Program-made: the position numbers and the translations under genes
Notes under the pieces: generated by a model
The model's input: only the letters and a program-made list of their open reading frames with translations
Told to the model about the DNA's origin: nothing
Databases searched by the model: none
Shown here: positions 1 to 12,169 of the stretch, piece after piece
How the letters are laid out: each line of letters opens with the position of its first letter
How positions within the stretch are numbered: position 1 is the first letter of the stretch
From: Flaccisagitta enflata
Lineage: Eukaryota; Chaetognatha; Sagittoidea; Aphragmophora
Direction of reading: 5' to 3'
Assembly (NCBI GenBank): GCA_965153355.1
Contig: OZ231126.1
Span: 102,362,001-102,426,000, forward strand
DNA length: 64,000 bases

Positions 1-1970
1 TTTGGATGACGCGAAATTGGCCGAATTTGAGATTTTTGAGCATAACAGCCCCTGCCCGCCTATAAAAAACTAGAAATTTCTTTGAAAAAAAGCCATAATA
101 GAGAAAAATGCAACTGAGTTCATTTAAGATATCAAAAAACGCCTTTAGATGGAAGATTATCATTCATAAATGATGCAAATAGAAGGAAAATTACATTTTT
201 TTTCAATTTTCACTATTTACATAAGTCGGTCTTGATCCTCACTCGGTCTTGAAATGCTTAGTGGACGTGGCGAACGTCCAAGCTCCCCTACATCCATGCC
301 CCTGACTAGTTTTTTTTTTTACAGATTGTTTTGACAGAGCCCATTGAGCTTTCTCCTGACAATCCTACAGAGCCCAACGGAAAACAGCGGGCCCGGTTTT
401 GCTCAACATTCTAATCATGTAAGCCTGTTGAAATGCATTTACGTATAACAGGGCAAAAATCGCGGATGGTTGGGCAGGGGCGATAACCTGTTATAGGCTA
501 ACAGTAGCGACAGAAAATTTGATACAAAGTTGATCTCCATCTTACATTGATATATGGCCAATCAAAAGTATTTTTCAACCCTTGAATGAATTTATTTGAA
601 AACTTTTCCAACATGCTTTAAAAGCTGGCCTTGTGGACGTATTTTGCTCTTGCTGTTTAGGATCAGTAATGATTTTAATCATGATGGTCAAATGATTATC
701 ATTTTAGGAGAATTTTATCTGCAAATCTTTAAATACTTAATTTTTGCTTCATGGCTCTTTGTGCTGCTGTGTCAGGGTATTAGTTGGTCCATCATTTCAT
801 CTGCTGATCTATAGTATTTGAGAATTACGGCCTTTTGGATTTTTCTAAGGTAATCTTAGCTGGAGTAGTAAAAAACAGATGCAAAGCTCTTTTATCTAAA
901 TTCAAGTCCTGAGTAGCAAAATTACAATCACCATAGTTCTACTCAATACTGAGGCCAAACCAAAGGACCAACCAACTTGCATAAAGTCAGCCTTCAATGT
1001 ACTTTCGTTAAACTTTTAAATGATGTATTGTTTGATATTGAATGATAACCATTATTGTCAATAAATCAATAGATAGTGTCAAAAAATTATGTATCAAATT
1101 TTCTGTCGCTACTGTTATACCACTAAAAAAGTCAAAAATAGAATACAATATTTCAAACATGTTATGGAGGAACAGATGGACAAACACACAGAGATGGACA
1201 AACATACATGTGCAGAAAGGTGTTGACATAAAAAAAGTGAAAGCCCAACAGTCATATATAGAGCTCGCAGGCTCGTTCTAAAAAAATGAGTAAATGACCT
1301 AAGCTTGGGCTCATGGAACAGTAAGCCTTGGGGTTTAATAAAAAGCTTTTGAAATACAATTTCTGCCATAAGGTCTGAAATTTGGATATCGGGGCCGTTA
1401 GGCTGCTTTGCCTCTTACATATAACTTGTTCAGGTCTTCGAAGCAATTTTTAGCATCACTGCTGCTCATCAATTAAAACAGCCCTTTGAATAAAAGCCCC
1501 TGCCACCTGCACAGATTTTAAAGGAAAATGAACAAAGCAGCCTCATTCCTGCCAAAAAAGTATCTCTTTGAGCATGATTTTAAGCTTATATTTCGGAAAG
1601 GTAAAAACATGGAAAATCTGCTTGTTTCGGGCCCTAATGCTCATTCAGGGCCAGTTTCACATCAAAGTAATGATCACAGACCTCTCAGACCATCTCTATT
1701 GAATTCTACAGCCTCACATTAGTCGGATTTCATTAAAAAAATAACAAGAATACCCTTAAATCAGTTGAAATCATGAAAAAAATGGCCAAAGTGCTCATTC
1801 TGGGGCCCATATGCTCAATCAGGGCCAGGGGCGGTAAGGGATCCCGCCAGATTTTGCCTTTTTTGACCCCAGAAATGGATTCTACAGGGTGAAAACCTAA
1901 TCATATCAATCCTCAAATCCACTGACTTATGAACTTGGGTTTCTGTAGCTTTTTTGGACCCCGTTATTGG
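1..1970. other. AT-rich non-coding stretch
   Basis: No credible gene. The short open frames here are small, AT-rich and without recognisable domains. The only structure I can support is the small transposon at 501-1115, listed separately. The remainder is unique-looking AT-rich DNA with scattered homopolymer runs. Confidence 0.6.
501..1115. mobile_element. Tc1/mariner-type MITE with 25-bp perfect TIRs
   Basis: Positions 501-525 (starting ACAGTAGCGACAG) are an exact reverse complement of 1091-1115. Both ends are flanked by TA (499-500 and 1116-1117), the target duplication of Tc1/mariner elements. The 615-bp interior has no transposase-like frame, so this is a non-autonomous element. The TIR and TA are seen directly; the superfamily is inferred from the TA duplication. 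Confidence 0.7.
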
Positions 1971-2330
1971 GTGGTAGGCCAGTCTGGCTGGTTAGCATGC
2001 TAAAACCTTTACAATTTAAATACATATGTTGAGTCCTTCCATTAAGAGACTACATACCAAGTTTCAACCATATTGGTTGAAAAATGCCAAAGTTATGCAT
2101 GTTTTTCTCTTTTAGGCTGGTAGGCTGGTTGGGCCGGTTGGGTGGGTCGGATCATAACATACACATAGGATGCAAAGCGACTTACCCTAGTACAACTTCC
2201 CTCCAAATATGAAGCAAATCGGTAAAGGCGTTCAAAAGTTAGCCCATTTTTAAAAGTGTGGACAACAACGATGACAACAACACCCACCCGCCTCAAATTA
2301 TGGTATTACGTCGCGGACAAAAAACCGCAT
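1970..2330 (+). repeat. GGCTGG-family repeat, partial copy
   Basis: One unit of the roughly 152-162-bp repeat found in tandem at 12.2-13.3 kb. It has the same landmarks: tggttagcatgctaaaacc, a 'contact with gttgaaaaatgcc' block, ttttaggctggtaggctgg, then the family tail with gtgtggacaacaacg and cgcggacaaaaaacc (to about 2325). The terminal stem-loop seen at 13,323-13,353 is decayed here. Confidence 0.65.
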
Positions 2331-2437
2331 AGTTATGTCATTCTTGTCTCAAACTTTGTGTGAGACAGCAGTGTACATGCTACAACACAATGATTGTCTT
2401 TTTCTCAAATTTTAGAACATTTGTATCCTTAGCTGAA

Positions 2438-2587
2438 TCAAGGCCGGATATACAGCAATCCACAAATCCAGTCGCGGATGGTTGGGCAGGAGCAGTAATG
2501 CAAAAATCGCTTGGTATTCAAAAATGTTACGGGGAGTCGGACAGACCTGCTGAGCGACACGTCAAGGTGTAGAGTCGCGACTAAAAA
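2438..2587 (-). mobile_element. Three-key hairpin element, copy D
   Basis: Minus-strand copy of the dispersed family described under findings. The far end carries AGTCGCGGAT (2470-2479) close to aaggccggata. The hairpin end (2573-2582) is collapsed to AGTCGCGACT, as if the loop and one arm portion were deleted. The core contains the family motif gggcaggagcagtaatgc. Confidence 0.6.
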
Positions 2588-3012
2588 TCGAACAATTCTT
2601 TACTCAGATGGAGAAGGTCATCCAAGATTGGGGGGGGGGAAATAAATCATAAGTCGCCCAACTTTACACCCCTGATATTTTTTTGTGTACTATGCACCCC
2701 GTCCGTCTGTCTGTTGGTCAGTAGCACTTATGGAATTTACAAACGGTTTTTGCAATATTGCTCCTGCCCAAATGAAACACAACGCAAAAGATAGTGATAT
2801 TAATTCCCGGGAATGCTTCTTTGTCATTCCTGAATTCCCGATTTCTGACTCCTGATTCCTGATTCAGGAATGAGAATAGCTTTCATCATTCAATTCCCGG
2901 GAATTCCCGGGAATTCAAAAGCTGGCTTTGCTTACTGTTTGTTGTTTGAAGTGAGGTTTCTCAGACATATTATTACCTGATTAATCAATAGTACAAGAGA
3001 AAGAGATTAACC

Positions 3013-3038
3013 TTTCTCTCTCTTTCTCTCTTTCTCAC

Positions 3039-3119
<81 letters not shown>

Positions 3120-3135
3120 TTCTCTCTTTCTTGTT
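3013..3135. repeat. (CT)n microsatellite
   Basis: A nearly pure CT run with a few CTTT interruptions at both edges. Confidence 0.95.
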
Positions 3136-3164
3136 CATATTTTTCTAAGTGGATATTGCTAAAT

Positions 3165-4170
3165 CCTGAATGTTTCATGCATGTTCTAGCTTGTTCCAGC
3201 TTGATTTATGCATGTTCCTGCTTATTCCTGCTTGGTTTATGCATGTTCCTGCTTACTCCTGAATGTTTCATACATATTCCTGCTAATTCCTGAATGTTTC
3301 ATGCATGTTCCTGTTCATTCCTGCTTATTTCATGCATGTTGCTGTTAATTCATGTATGTTTTATGCATGTTTCTGCTAATTCCTGAATGTTTCATGCATG
3401 TGCCTGTTAATTCCTGCATGTTTCATGCATTTTCCTTCTTATTCCTGAATGTTACATGCATGTTCCTGCTTATTCCTGCTTGTTCTATGCATATTCCTGA
3501 ATGTTTCATGCACGTTTCTTTTCATTCCTGCTCCTTTAAAACATGTTCCTGCTTATTCCTGCATGGTTTATGCATATTCCTGCTAATTCCTGAATGTTTC
3601 ATGCATGTTCCTGTTCATTCCTGCTTATTTCATGCATGTTCCTGTTAGTTCATGTATGTTTTATGCATGAGCCTACTAATTCCTGAATGTTAAATGCATG
3701 TTCCTGCTTATTCCTGCTTGTTTTATGCATGTTCCTGCTAATTCCTGAATGTTTCATGCATGTTCCTTTTCATTCCTGCTTGTTTAAAACATGTTCCTGC
3801 TTATTCCTGCATGTTTTGTGCATATTCCTGCTAATTCCTGAATGTTTCATGCATGTTCCTGTTCCTGCCTATTTCATGCATGCTCTTGTTAATTCATGTA
3901 TTTTTTATGCATATTACTGCCAATTCCTGAATGTTTCATGCATGTTACTGTTCATTCCTGCTTATGTCATGCATGTTCCTGCACATTCCTGCTAATTCCT
4001 GAATGTTACATGCATGTTCCTGTTTATTCCTGCATGATTTATTTATGTTCCTGCTATTTCCTGCATGTTTCAATTATATCTCCGCTAATTCCCATTTGTT
4101 TCATGCATGTTCCTTCTAAGTCCTGCATCTTTTACACTTGATCCTGCTCATTCCAACTTATTCCATGCAT
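3165..4170. repeat. Minisatellite, units of about 23 bp and multiples
   Basis: Degenerate tandem repetition of ttcctgcttattcctg and aatgtttcatgcatg blocks. The open frames across it encode a cyclic Cys/Phe/Met/His-rich peptide that simply follows the DNA period. Confidence 0.9.
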
Positions 4171-4410
4171 ATTCCTGCTCATTCCCATAAACACCTAAGA
4201 ATGAGCAGGAACATGAAAAAACAGAGAGCAGTAAGCAGGAATATGTCTGGAATCAAAAAGATCATATGAGAAATTCATAAGAATTCTCAGGATTCTCTAA
4301 AATGACAAAAAAATTCTCGGGAATTCCCTAAAATTACAAAGATAATTCCCGGGAATTAGTGTCACAAGAACAATAGGGATAATTGCGTTGTGTGAAAGGC
4401 TAACCTTTTT

Positions 4411-4579
4411 AGTTGCGGACACGCAACTCTATAAGAGCCTTTGTCTGTCCGTCTTTCCGTCGGTCAGTTGGTCGGTCAGTCGGTCCGTTGGTGAGCACGA
4501 GTTGAAAAGTGTGAAAACGCGTATTTCCGCCCCTGCCTACCCGTCCGCAACTGGTATGGCCATGTATCCGGCCTTGTTT
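4411..4579 (+). mobile_element. Three-key hairpin element, copy A (AGTTGCG type)
   Basis: It starts with AGTTGCGGAC (4411-4420) followed by ACGCAACT (4421-4428), a 7-bp stem with a 4-nt loop. It ends with GTCCGCAACT (4543-4552), the exact complement of the first ten bases, and then gtatccggccttgttt (to 4579). The core is a GTCC/GGTC-rich run. A further fragment (cgcgactctagaac) follows at about 4585-4630. Confidence 0.75.
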
Positions 4580-4851
4580 AGTAACGGACTCGCGACTCTA
4601 GAACTTCCTTTGTCTGTCAGATGGTAACTAAAACCATGTGAGCGTTTTTTCACCAGAAATAGCCTTGTTCTCACTACCCTAGCCCACCCGCACGATTATA
4701 AAGCTAATGTTATTTCTCTAATGATCGCCTCTTTTTGCCAAATAAAACAGCTAAACCTAAACAGCTTTTTCAGAAAAAAAAAAGCAAATGATTGTCTAGG
4801 ATTGGTTTTTTTTTATAAGGCCTAAATTCATCAGAACAATTCTTTTAGTGT

Positions 4852-5846
4852 TACAGTAAGATTTTTTTCAAATGAGACAAAAGATGACGACATAAATCCT
4901 AAACGAATCAATATAATCAAATTCTGAAAAAAAACGCCTGAAAGAGTAGGTTATTGCATTTATTCATGTAAAATTTCAGCATTCTGTCTCATGTAGTTCT
5001 GCTTCAATTTACATTTAAAGTGAAGATATCAATTTCTTCCTACTCCTATGGCAAAGAAAAAAGGCAAACACTTTGTTTTGCTAATTTTTGCTTAACCAAG
5101 GACCTGAACCATAGAAAATCCATGACCGTTTGAAAGCTCTGCAAAAATTCTTCCAAACGCGACGTTGCTGGTAATTGTAGCTTAATTCGTTTAGAAATGG
5201 CAAAGGTTTGAAGAAAAAAATCGCTGATTGAAAAAAATGATCATTTCGATTTTTTTCCAATGAGCAATTTTTGTCTTTTCGTTTTTTTCAATGATGCAGC
5301 TCAGGATTGTCACAGCTACTTGTTATCCATGAGCAAATTAAAGAGCTTCAAGTTTTCTTTAAGATGGGACCAAGAACAGTTTTTTGACTCAATGCATTTG
5401 ATTTTTATGTTAGAATAAAGATAACCCATGAAAATCATGTTGTGAAATTCCGCATTCTTGACTACCTAGTCTTCACTCCAATGCCATTTCTAAACGGATA
5501 GAGCTAGGATATTCAGCAAGGTCTCATTAGAAAAATCTTTTGCAGATCTTCAAAATGGTCATAGATTTTGCTATGTTTCTCTCATTGCATGGATGTTAAA
5601 CACTGACAAACAAGTAGTTCACTTTTTTTCTTTTGCCATAGTTAAAAAAAAATTATTTCGGATGATTCATAGTTTGACTTCAAAAAGTGATTGAGGCTAA
5701 ACTACTTGAGACGGAATGCTGAAATTTAGCATGAATAAATGCAATAACCTACTCTTTCAGGCATTTTTTTCAGAATTTGATTATATTGATTCGTTTAGGA
5801 TTCATGTTGTCATCTTTTGTCTCATTTGAAAAAAAATCATACTGTA
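4852..5846. mobile_element. Foldback element with arms of about 375 bp
   Basis: The left arm (about 4852-5230) and right arm (about 5470-5846) are imperfect reverse complements. Landmarks in both are tacagta at the tips, caaatgagacaaaagatgac, gcctgaaagagtaggttatt, ctatggcaaa, and a tctgcaaaa...gtttagaaatggc block. The spacer is about 240 bp and there is no coding capacity. A smaller relative lies at 9585-10,045. Confidence 0.7.
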
Positions 5847-7155
5847 GATTCAAATGACGTGAGAAGACAATGTGGAACAAAACACTCAAATACTGAAAAA
5901 AAGTGCAAACAAAGGGCAAAAAATCTAAATTTCAGAATATCTCTTTTGAAAACCAATTATTTTTAAAATAGTAAAGGTGCAACCTAAGAAAAAAATGAAG
6001 GTCCAATTTGATTCTTTTTAAATTCAATTTGGTTAATAATTGTTATAGATTTCTCATTTAAAATAATTTGTTTGCATAGAAATATTATCAAAATCAGATT
6101 TTACCTTTTAAAAACATGATGATAAAAACTTTGCTATAAAACTTTTTGTTTTATTATTTATCTATTTGTCATTTTTGATATTTATCAATACCTCAATCCT
6201 TACTTCAGTCAAAATGATAGAATACATAATACATAATTCATATTACCTCAATAAGTGAATGTTTTGAAAAGAAAAATTCAAATATTTTTCTTTGGCACCC
6301 TTTTGGAATTGATCGGCGCGAAAGGCAGGGGGTAATTAACATGATTAACAGATCAAGAAATCCTTTGCTTTGACGGTGTTACGAGTCTCAGACGAAACAC
6401 AATTTGACTGCTGAGTAAGTAAATTTTCCTTGGTAACAAAACATTTTTAGAACTGAATGTCCACGTAGGCGAAGATTTGTTCCTCCTCATAGATCTTCTT
6501 TGTTAGGCTCGCGCCGTTCCACAATGGGATGTGGCTGGTGATAGCCAGCGGTATGACAATTTTCTTTTTTTTGAAAACGGGCCTAAATCTGAAGGAAACA
6601 CTTGCTAAGGACATTTTAGCATATGTCTCAGTCGATTTCAGCATAAAATAATCCAATACGAGCGCTTAAAAAAGCGTCAAAATCATGATAATTAGGAAAA
6701 AAGAAAAAAACGCCAAAAGCAGAGGCAAATTTAAGGGGTCAAATTTTTCTATCAAATGATCATTCCAAGTCAAAACTTGACCACAATCTATTGAATTAGA
6801 GTCTATACTGAGGTTTAAAACCAAAAACTGACCCATTTCTTCATCTCGCATAGTCCTCACCCCACCTTGAATTTGGGGCCTTCTATCTAATTTGCATGCA
6901 TATACAAGTCAATCTCAGAAAAAAAACGCTGGAGATCGCTGGGCCTAAAATCATTATAGAAAGATCACTAAGGGTGTTGTTAATAAGGAAGACATAGTGA
7001 GAATAGGTCAAACTAGGGCCAACATACCTTAATTCTCCTGTTTTGATGATGAGTGAAACAGAGCTTTAATTTGTTTCTTTCTATCTCTATCTCTCACATA
7101 GTTAATTTATATGTAGCTATCTCTCTCTCATCTTGGCGAATTTAGAAATGGAACA
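5847..7155. other. AT-rich non-coding stretch
   Basis: I see no gene, RNA or organised repeat here. Two minus-strand frames (6447-6656, 6666-6860) are short, lack recognisable motifs and are not supported. Confidence 0.55.
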
Positions 7156-7236
7156 GGATTGATATTCTTCAGTTTCTTTTTATCCTTTAACTTTACACCA
7201 ACTTTGAATCTTCATTCTCTTCTTATTCTTATTATT

Positions 7237-7442
7237 GCTGATCTTCTTCTTCTTCCTCTTCTTGTTCTCCTTCTTCTTCTTCTCCTTCTTCATCTTCTTC
7301 TTCTTCTTCTTCTTCTTTCTGGTTGCCTAATTACATTGAAACTTGAAAGTGATATCAGTGTTCCATTTGAAATTACTCCTACTATATTTCATTGTTCTCA
7401 TTCTCCTCTCCTCCTCTCCTCCTCTCCTCTTCTTCATGTTTT

Positions 7443-7474
<32 letters not shown>

Positions 7475-8321
7475 TTCTTCTTCTTCTTCTTCTTCTTCTT
7501 CTTCTTCTTCTTCTTCTTCTTCTTCTTCTTCTTCTTCTTTGTGTCATTTTGTTACAAATAATCTTTTCATCATTCTATGTCTAAATTCCTCCTTTTTGGG
7601 CAGCGGCCCCGAAGGGGTCGATGACCTATGCTTTCACACATATGGGGAATTTTCTCCTTCTTCTTCTCCTCCTCCTTCTCCACTTCTTCTCCGTCCCCCC
7701 CCCCCCTCGAATTAGTCTCAAGGCCCAAATTCCAGTCTCAAGGCCCAAATCCTAGCCTCAAGGCCTAAATCCCAGCCTAAAGGCACAGATCCCAGCCTTG
7801 AGGCCCAAATCTCAGCCTTGAAATCCAAATCTCAGCCAAGAGGCCGGATGCCAGGGGGAGGAGGAGAAGGAGAAGTAGAAAATTCCCTGTATGTGTGAAA
7901 GCATAGGTCATCAACCCCTTTGGGGCCGCTGCCCTGCTCCCCACCCAACTTTAAGCACAACCTACTCAGGCAGGGCACGGGTACCGCTGACCATCTGACG
8001 CTTTTGCGACTATTCTCCTCCTCCACCTTCTTCTTCTTCTTCATCTTCTCCTTCTTCATCTTCTACTCTTATTCTTCTTCTTCTTCTTCTTCTTCTTCTT
8101 CTTCTTCTTCTTCTTCTTCTTCTTCTTCTTTTTTTTTTTTTCTTCTTCTTCTTCTTCTCGTGATCATGTTGAAACTTGAAACTGATATTCTCAGTACTCG
8201 AATTTTGATTCATTCTACTGCCTTTCCTCGTTCTTGTCATTCTTCTTCTTCTTCTTCTTTTTCTTCTTCTTCTCCTCCTTCTCCTCCTCCTTCTCCTCCT
8301 CCTCCTCCTTCTTCTTCTTCT

Positions 8322-8356
<35 letters not shown>

Positions 8357-8710
8357 TTCTGTTCTTCCTCGCGTCATTGTGATAAAAGTAATTTTTCCAA
8401 CATTCCTTATGCTAATGCCTCCTTTTTCTCCTCCGCCTTCTTCTTCTTCTTCATCTCCCTCTTCTTCTTCCTCTTTTTTTTTCTTCTTCTTCTTCTTCTT
8501 CTACTTCTTTTTCTTCTTATTCTTTTTGTTTCCTCCCTGTTCTTATTATTTCCCTACGTAATAAAACATTAAAATTGAAACTAATCTTTCAAATCTTCAA
8601 TCACTTGATTCCTCCTCCTCCTCTTCCTCCTCCTCCTCCTCTTCCTCCTCCTCCTCCACCTTCTTCTCCACCATCTTTGTCGCATTCTTCTTCCCCTACT
8701 TCATCTACTG
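7237..8710. repeat. Long (CTT)n / pyrimidine tract block
   Basis: Pure or near-pure CTT/CCT runs at about 7237-7330, 7444-7541, 8029-8155, 8240-8350, 8430-8530 and 8600-8700, with short unique spacers. All long frames here (poly-Leu, poly-Ser, poly-Phe) are repeat artefacts. The block is interrupted by the hairpin pair at 7597-7935. Confidence 0.95.
7597..7990. repeat. Inverted pair of GCAGCGGCCCC-family ends with a minisatellite between
   Basis: gggcagcggccccgaagggg at 7600 is mirrored by ccccttTggggccgctgccc at about 7915-7935. Both are followed outward by tatgctttcacacatatgggg or its complement. Between them lie about seven 20-bp units of the type aggcccaaatcccagcctca (7710-7845). At the right end ggcagggcacgggtaccgctgacc (about 7970-7995) supplies the complementary arm of the family hairpin. 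Confidence 0.65.
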
Positions 8711-9190
8711 TACTTCATCTTCTTCTTTGACATTTTTGTCTTGTCCTTCCTTTTCACCTTCTTCTTCGTCTTCTCTCTTTCTGCACTTTTGTCATTTTTT
8801 TGCCAGAATTTTGACTGCCGGTCTATGCCGGACTGCTTTGATATGAGGCCCAAAAATTATGAAATAAACCACTGTGGTTCGCCTAAATGTTCTTTTTTTG
8901 TCAATTCTATGAGGGAGGAATCCATTTGGGTTGAAAAATTAGTTAATCAATGGCGTATATAGGGAGACACGCAGATGTAAGCTTCCTCGCTCGCTCTGAG
9001 CACGCAAATCCCACTGTGCGTTCCTTGACTTTGATGCACCTAAGGAACAGGGCAGGGATGTTGGAAAACGTCACCAAATAGGATGGCTCCAAAGAATCAA
9101 AGGCAGTACGTGAGCCTGTAGATGGAAACAATGTAAGGGAGAAACATTGAGATAATAAAAAATAAATGTGACTCACACGAACTAATGAAC
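8711..9190. other. Non-coding spacer
   Basis: No gene or repeat structure is supported. The open frames 8741-8962 (+) and 8943-9176 (-) have no recognisable domain. Confidence 0.5.
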
Positions 9191-9198
9191 CTTAGGAC

Positions 9199-9199
<1 letters not shown>

Positions 9200-9256
<57 letters not shown>

Positions 9257-9300
9257 CACACTCGGTAGGTAGCTCAAACAGGCTGACACAGTGACCCGGT

Positions 9301-9363
<63 letters not shown>
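9200..9363. repeat. (CT)n and (CA)n microsatellites
   Basis: A CT run at 9201-9254 and a pure CA run at 9302-9363, separated by about 47 bp. Confidence 0.95.
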
Positions 9364-9367
<4 letters not shown>

Positions 9368-9584
9368 GTCACCTCATCTTCGACTTTAGATCATCGTTGT
9401 CTTTGCAGAAGCCAGTCGTCCCCCTTTTGCCGGAAAACGCGCTTGGGAAGGCCAATTCCGGGATACAAGGCTGCGATTGGAATTAGCAATGACATGTATA
9501 GCAATAATTACAGACGTGTATATAACAATAGCACAAAAAAAATGGAACAAAATGTTTGGTAGTGTTTGATAATCGTCCAATGAT

Positions 9585-10045
9585 AGCAAAATCCATGACC
9601 GTTTTGAAGCTCTGCAAAAGATCTTTCTAATGCCCTAGCTTTATTCGTTTAGAAATGGTGTTAAGCTAAAGAGTAGGTGGCCACAATTGTAAAAATTGAA
9701 GTTGAGGAAGCTGAATCTTTTTGTTAATCCATGGGAACAAAGACGAAAAAAATGTTAATCATACTTTTTTTCAAAACGATTTTAAAGATTTTTGAATTAT
9801 CTTTCATTCTAGACCAATCCCCAGTCTGTATCTCAAACGGTTTAAAAGTTAGAGCTTGTCAAAGTGAACTATGTTTTTTTTTCAAAACCTTTTTATTCAA
9901 ACGAACATAAAATTAAATGGGGCTATTTTTTTACTCATTCCAAAGCCATTTCTAAACGAATAAAGCTGGAATGATCAGTAACGTGGCGTTTGAAAGATCT
10001 TTTGCAGAGCTTTCAAACAGTCATGAATTTTCTATGGTTTAGGCA
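9585..10045. mobile_element. Small foldback element related to 4852-5846
   Basis: The left arm (about 9587-9660: atccatgaccgtttt, gctctgcaaaagatctttct, tcgtttagaaatgg) is complementary to the right arm (about 9948-10,040). Both arms are recognisably the inner arm of the larger foldback at 4.9-5.8 kb. Confidence 0.6.
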
Positions 10046-10107
10046 CTCAGTTCAGCAAAAATAAGCGAAGCAAGTTGTTTCGTTTTTTCTTGTGCCATTG
10101 TTAGTTG

Positions 10108-10250
10108 AAACAAGGCCAAGTAGGCCAATAAGGTGCGCCGTGTCGAACGAATGCGTTACCGACCAACCAACAAGCAACCAACCAACCAACGACTGACCGA
10201 CAGACCAACGGACACAGCCAGTTATAGAGGTGCGTTGGCGCACCTAAAAA
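10108..10250 (-). mobile_element. Three-key hairpin element, copy C (AGGTGCG type)
   Basis: On the minus strand it begins AGGTGCG-CCAA-CGCACCT (10,245 to 10,228), a perfect 7-bp stem. It ends GGCGCACCT (10,139 to 10,131), complementary to the first nine bases, followed by the family tail ending ggccttgttt. The key differs from copies A and B at the same positions in all three places, so pairing is preserved. Confidence 0.75.
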
Positions 10251-10579
10251 TGGGGTGTAACTCTATGTGAGTATGTGTTGCCGTCAAAGCTTGCCAACAC
10301 ATCTCTGGATACCCCCCCAAAGAGAATCGAAAATACCATTTTTTCTGACTGAGCTATTTGTCTTCAGGAACATGTGGACTACAAAAAAAAAAACAAAAAA
10401 AGAAATTCATCTGAAATTTTTTCATTTTTTTCACATTTTAGGTAAAAAAAGGGCATTTTTAGCATATTTTAAGCATAGAATTGTATGTGCAGCTTAGAAA
10501 ATTTAAAATAAAAATGGAAACGTGTTGCAAAACATAGAATATACATGTCTTTACCCTTTTTTAGATATCTTTTGATTAA

Positions 10580-11092
10580 AGCTTAAAAATGGCCTAAGAA
10601 AAGCAAAATATGATTTTTTTTTTAATATTTTTAAGTCCAAATTTGTTCATACAGCATTTTAACTCCCAAAAAGTCCTAGAAATATGTAGAAGTAGTCTGA
10701 GTTTAACTACTTTTACCCTGAACAATCAGTGATTTTTGATTATTTTAGGTTTAGAGTTTAAAAACAGCTAAAAATTAGCAGAATATTGGTTTTCTAAGCA
10801 TTTTTAAGCAAATGATCATTCGTAAAGTTTTAAAAATCCCAAAAAATACTGGTAATGTGTGGAATTAATAGAAAATACATTTTTTTAGATATGTTGCTTG
10901 AAAATGCTTAAAAAAAAACAATAATTTGCTATCTTTAAGTTATTTTTTAGCTATTTAAACTTCACAAATTACTGAATGTTCAGGGTAAAAGCAGTTAAAC
11001 TAAGACTACTACTTCACATTTTCACTGTATGAACATATTTAGACTCAAAATCATGAAAAAACAATATTTAGCAATTATCAGGTCATTTTTAA
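10580..11092. mobile_element. Foldback element
   Basis: agcttaaaaatggcc, tttgttcatacag and gtttaactacttttaccctgaac on the left (about 10,580-10,740) recur as reverse complements on the right (about 10,965-11,092). The interior is AT-rich with no frame. Confidence 0.6.
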
Positions 11093-11103
11093 GCTCTTAT
11101 CTG

Positions 11104-11622
11104 CTGGGTTGGCACACTAATTTTTGCCACTTGAAAAAGCCAGATTAAACCGGCTGGATTAAATTGGCTTTTTTCAAACAATTTTTGAAAAAAGCTGTCT
11201 AAAATTGGCTTTTTTAAAAATTTTTTTGTATAATCACCGAAAATCCAAAAATTTCCCAAAAACCTAGTTTTTAAAGAATATCTTTTTTGCCTGACATCAA
11301 TGAAGATTCTCTGGCGCTTTTAGAAAATCCCAAGGATGAAACTGCGATTTAAGATTGAGCAGGTGAGAAGCATCAAAAGGTAACTGCAGCTCCAACTGTT
11401 ATTGATTCCATTGCCAACAAGGTCAAGTATAGCTGTTTTTTTTTATCTTGCACTATGTATCAACATTAATTTATTATTTTCATACTGATTGCTACTACTT
11501 CCACTGTGCATTTTTGAAAAAACCCGGCATTTAAAACATCAGAATTTTAACCAGTTTAATCCATTTAAGCCAGCTAAAATGTTTTTTTTTTTCAAAAAAG
11601 TGTTTTTTTTTTGCCAACCCAG
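11104..11622. mobile_element. hAT-like MITE with 8-bp target duplication
   Basis: The 11-bp TIR CTGGGTTGGCA at 11,104 is matched by TGCCAACCCAG ending at 11,622. CTTATCTG is present directly on both sides (11,096-11,103 and 11,623-11,630), an exact 8-bp duplication as made by hAT transposases. At 519 bp with no frame, it is non-autonomous. Confidence 0.7.
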
Positions 11623-11674
11623 CTTATCTGCAAGATAATGAAAAAATCTTGAAAGAGTATGGGTCCGCGACTGG

Positions 11675-12085
11675 CGTCAATCAGCGTTGTCAATCAGCGT
11701 TGTCAAACGGCGTTGTTAAATGGCGTTGTCATACGGCGTTGTCATACGGCGTTGTCATGCGGCGTTGTCATACGGCGTTGTAATACGGCGTTGTAATACG
11801 GCGTTGTAATACGGCGTTGTAATACGGCGTTGTAATACGGCGTTGTAATACGGCGTTGTAATACGGCGTTGTAATACGGCATTGTAATACGGCGTTGTAA
11901 TACGGCGTTGCAATACGGAGTTGTAATTCAGCGTTGCAATACGGAGTTGTAATACGACGTCATGCATTGTCAAATGGCATTGTCAAACAGCATTGTCAAA
12001 CCGCATTGTCAAATGGCATTGACAAGCGGCATTGTCAAACGGCATTGTCAAACAGCTTTGTCAAATGGCATTGTCAGACAGCATA
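11675..12085. repeat. 13-bp minisatellite
   Basis: About 30 units of the type GGCGTTGTAATAC, drifting to GGCATTGTCAAAC in the last third. The period of 13 leaves frames open on both strands with a 13-residue cycle, which explains the apparent ORFs here. Confidence 0.95.
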
Positions 12086-12169
12086 TGTTAAGCTGTTTCA
12101 CTATGAGTCTCTGTAGCAAGTTTTATTCAAATTGGTGGAAGACAGCCAAAATTGTACAAGTTTTTTTCA

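Larger units (their letters stand above)
2697..4393. mobile_element. TIR-bounded element with CT microsatellite and minisatellite core
   Basis: ACACAACGCAA (2777-2787) is the exact reverse complement of 4383-4393. Just inside each end lie palindromes AATTCCCGGGAATT (about 2811-2825, 2891-2918, 4350-4364). The core holds (CT)n at 3013-3135 and a minisatellite at about 3165-4170. The part left of 2777 (2697-2775) is a truncated stretch of the hairpin-family core. Long frames in the minisatellite are repeat translation, not genes. The element class is unknown. Confidence 0.5.

Noticed and set aside
3352-4141. Cys/Phe/Met/His-rich frames that look like a repeat protein
   Set aside because: The amino-acid period follows the minisatellite in three frames; no start context or domain.
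7159-8572. Several long frames rich in Leu, Ser or Phe
   Set aside because: They are translations of (CTT)n/(CCT)n tracts, open in all frames because the repeat lacks stops.
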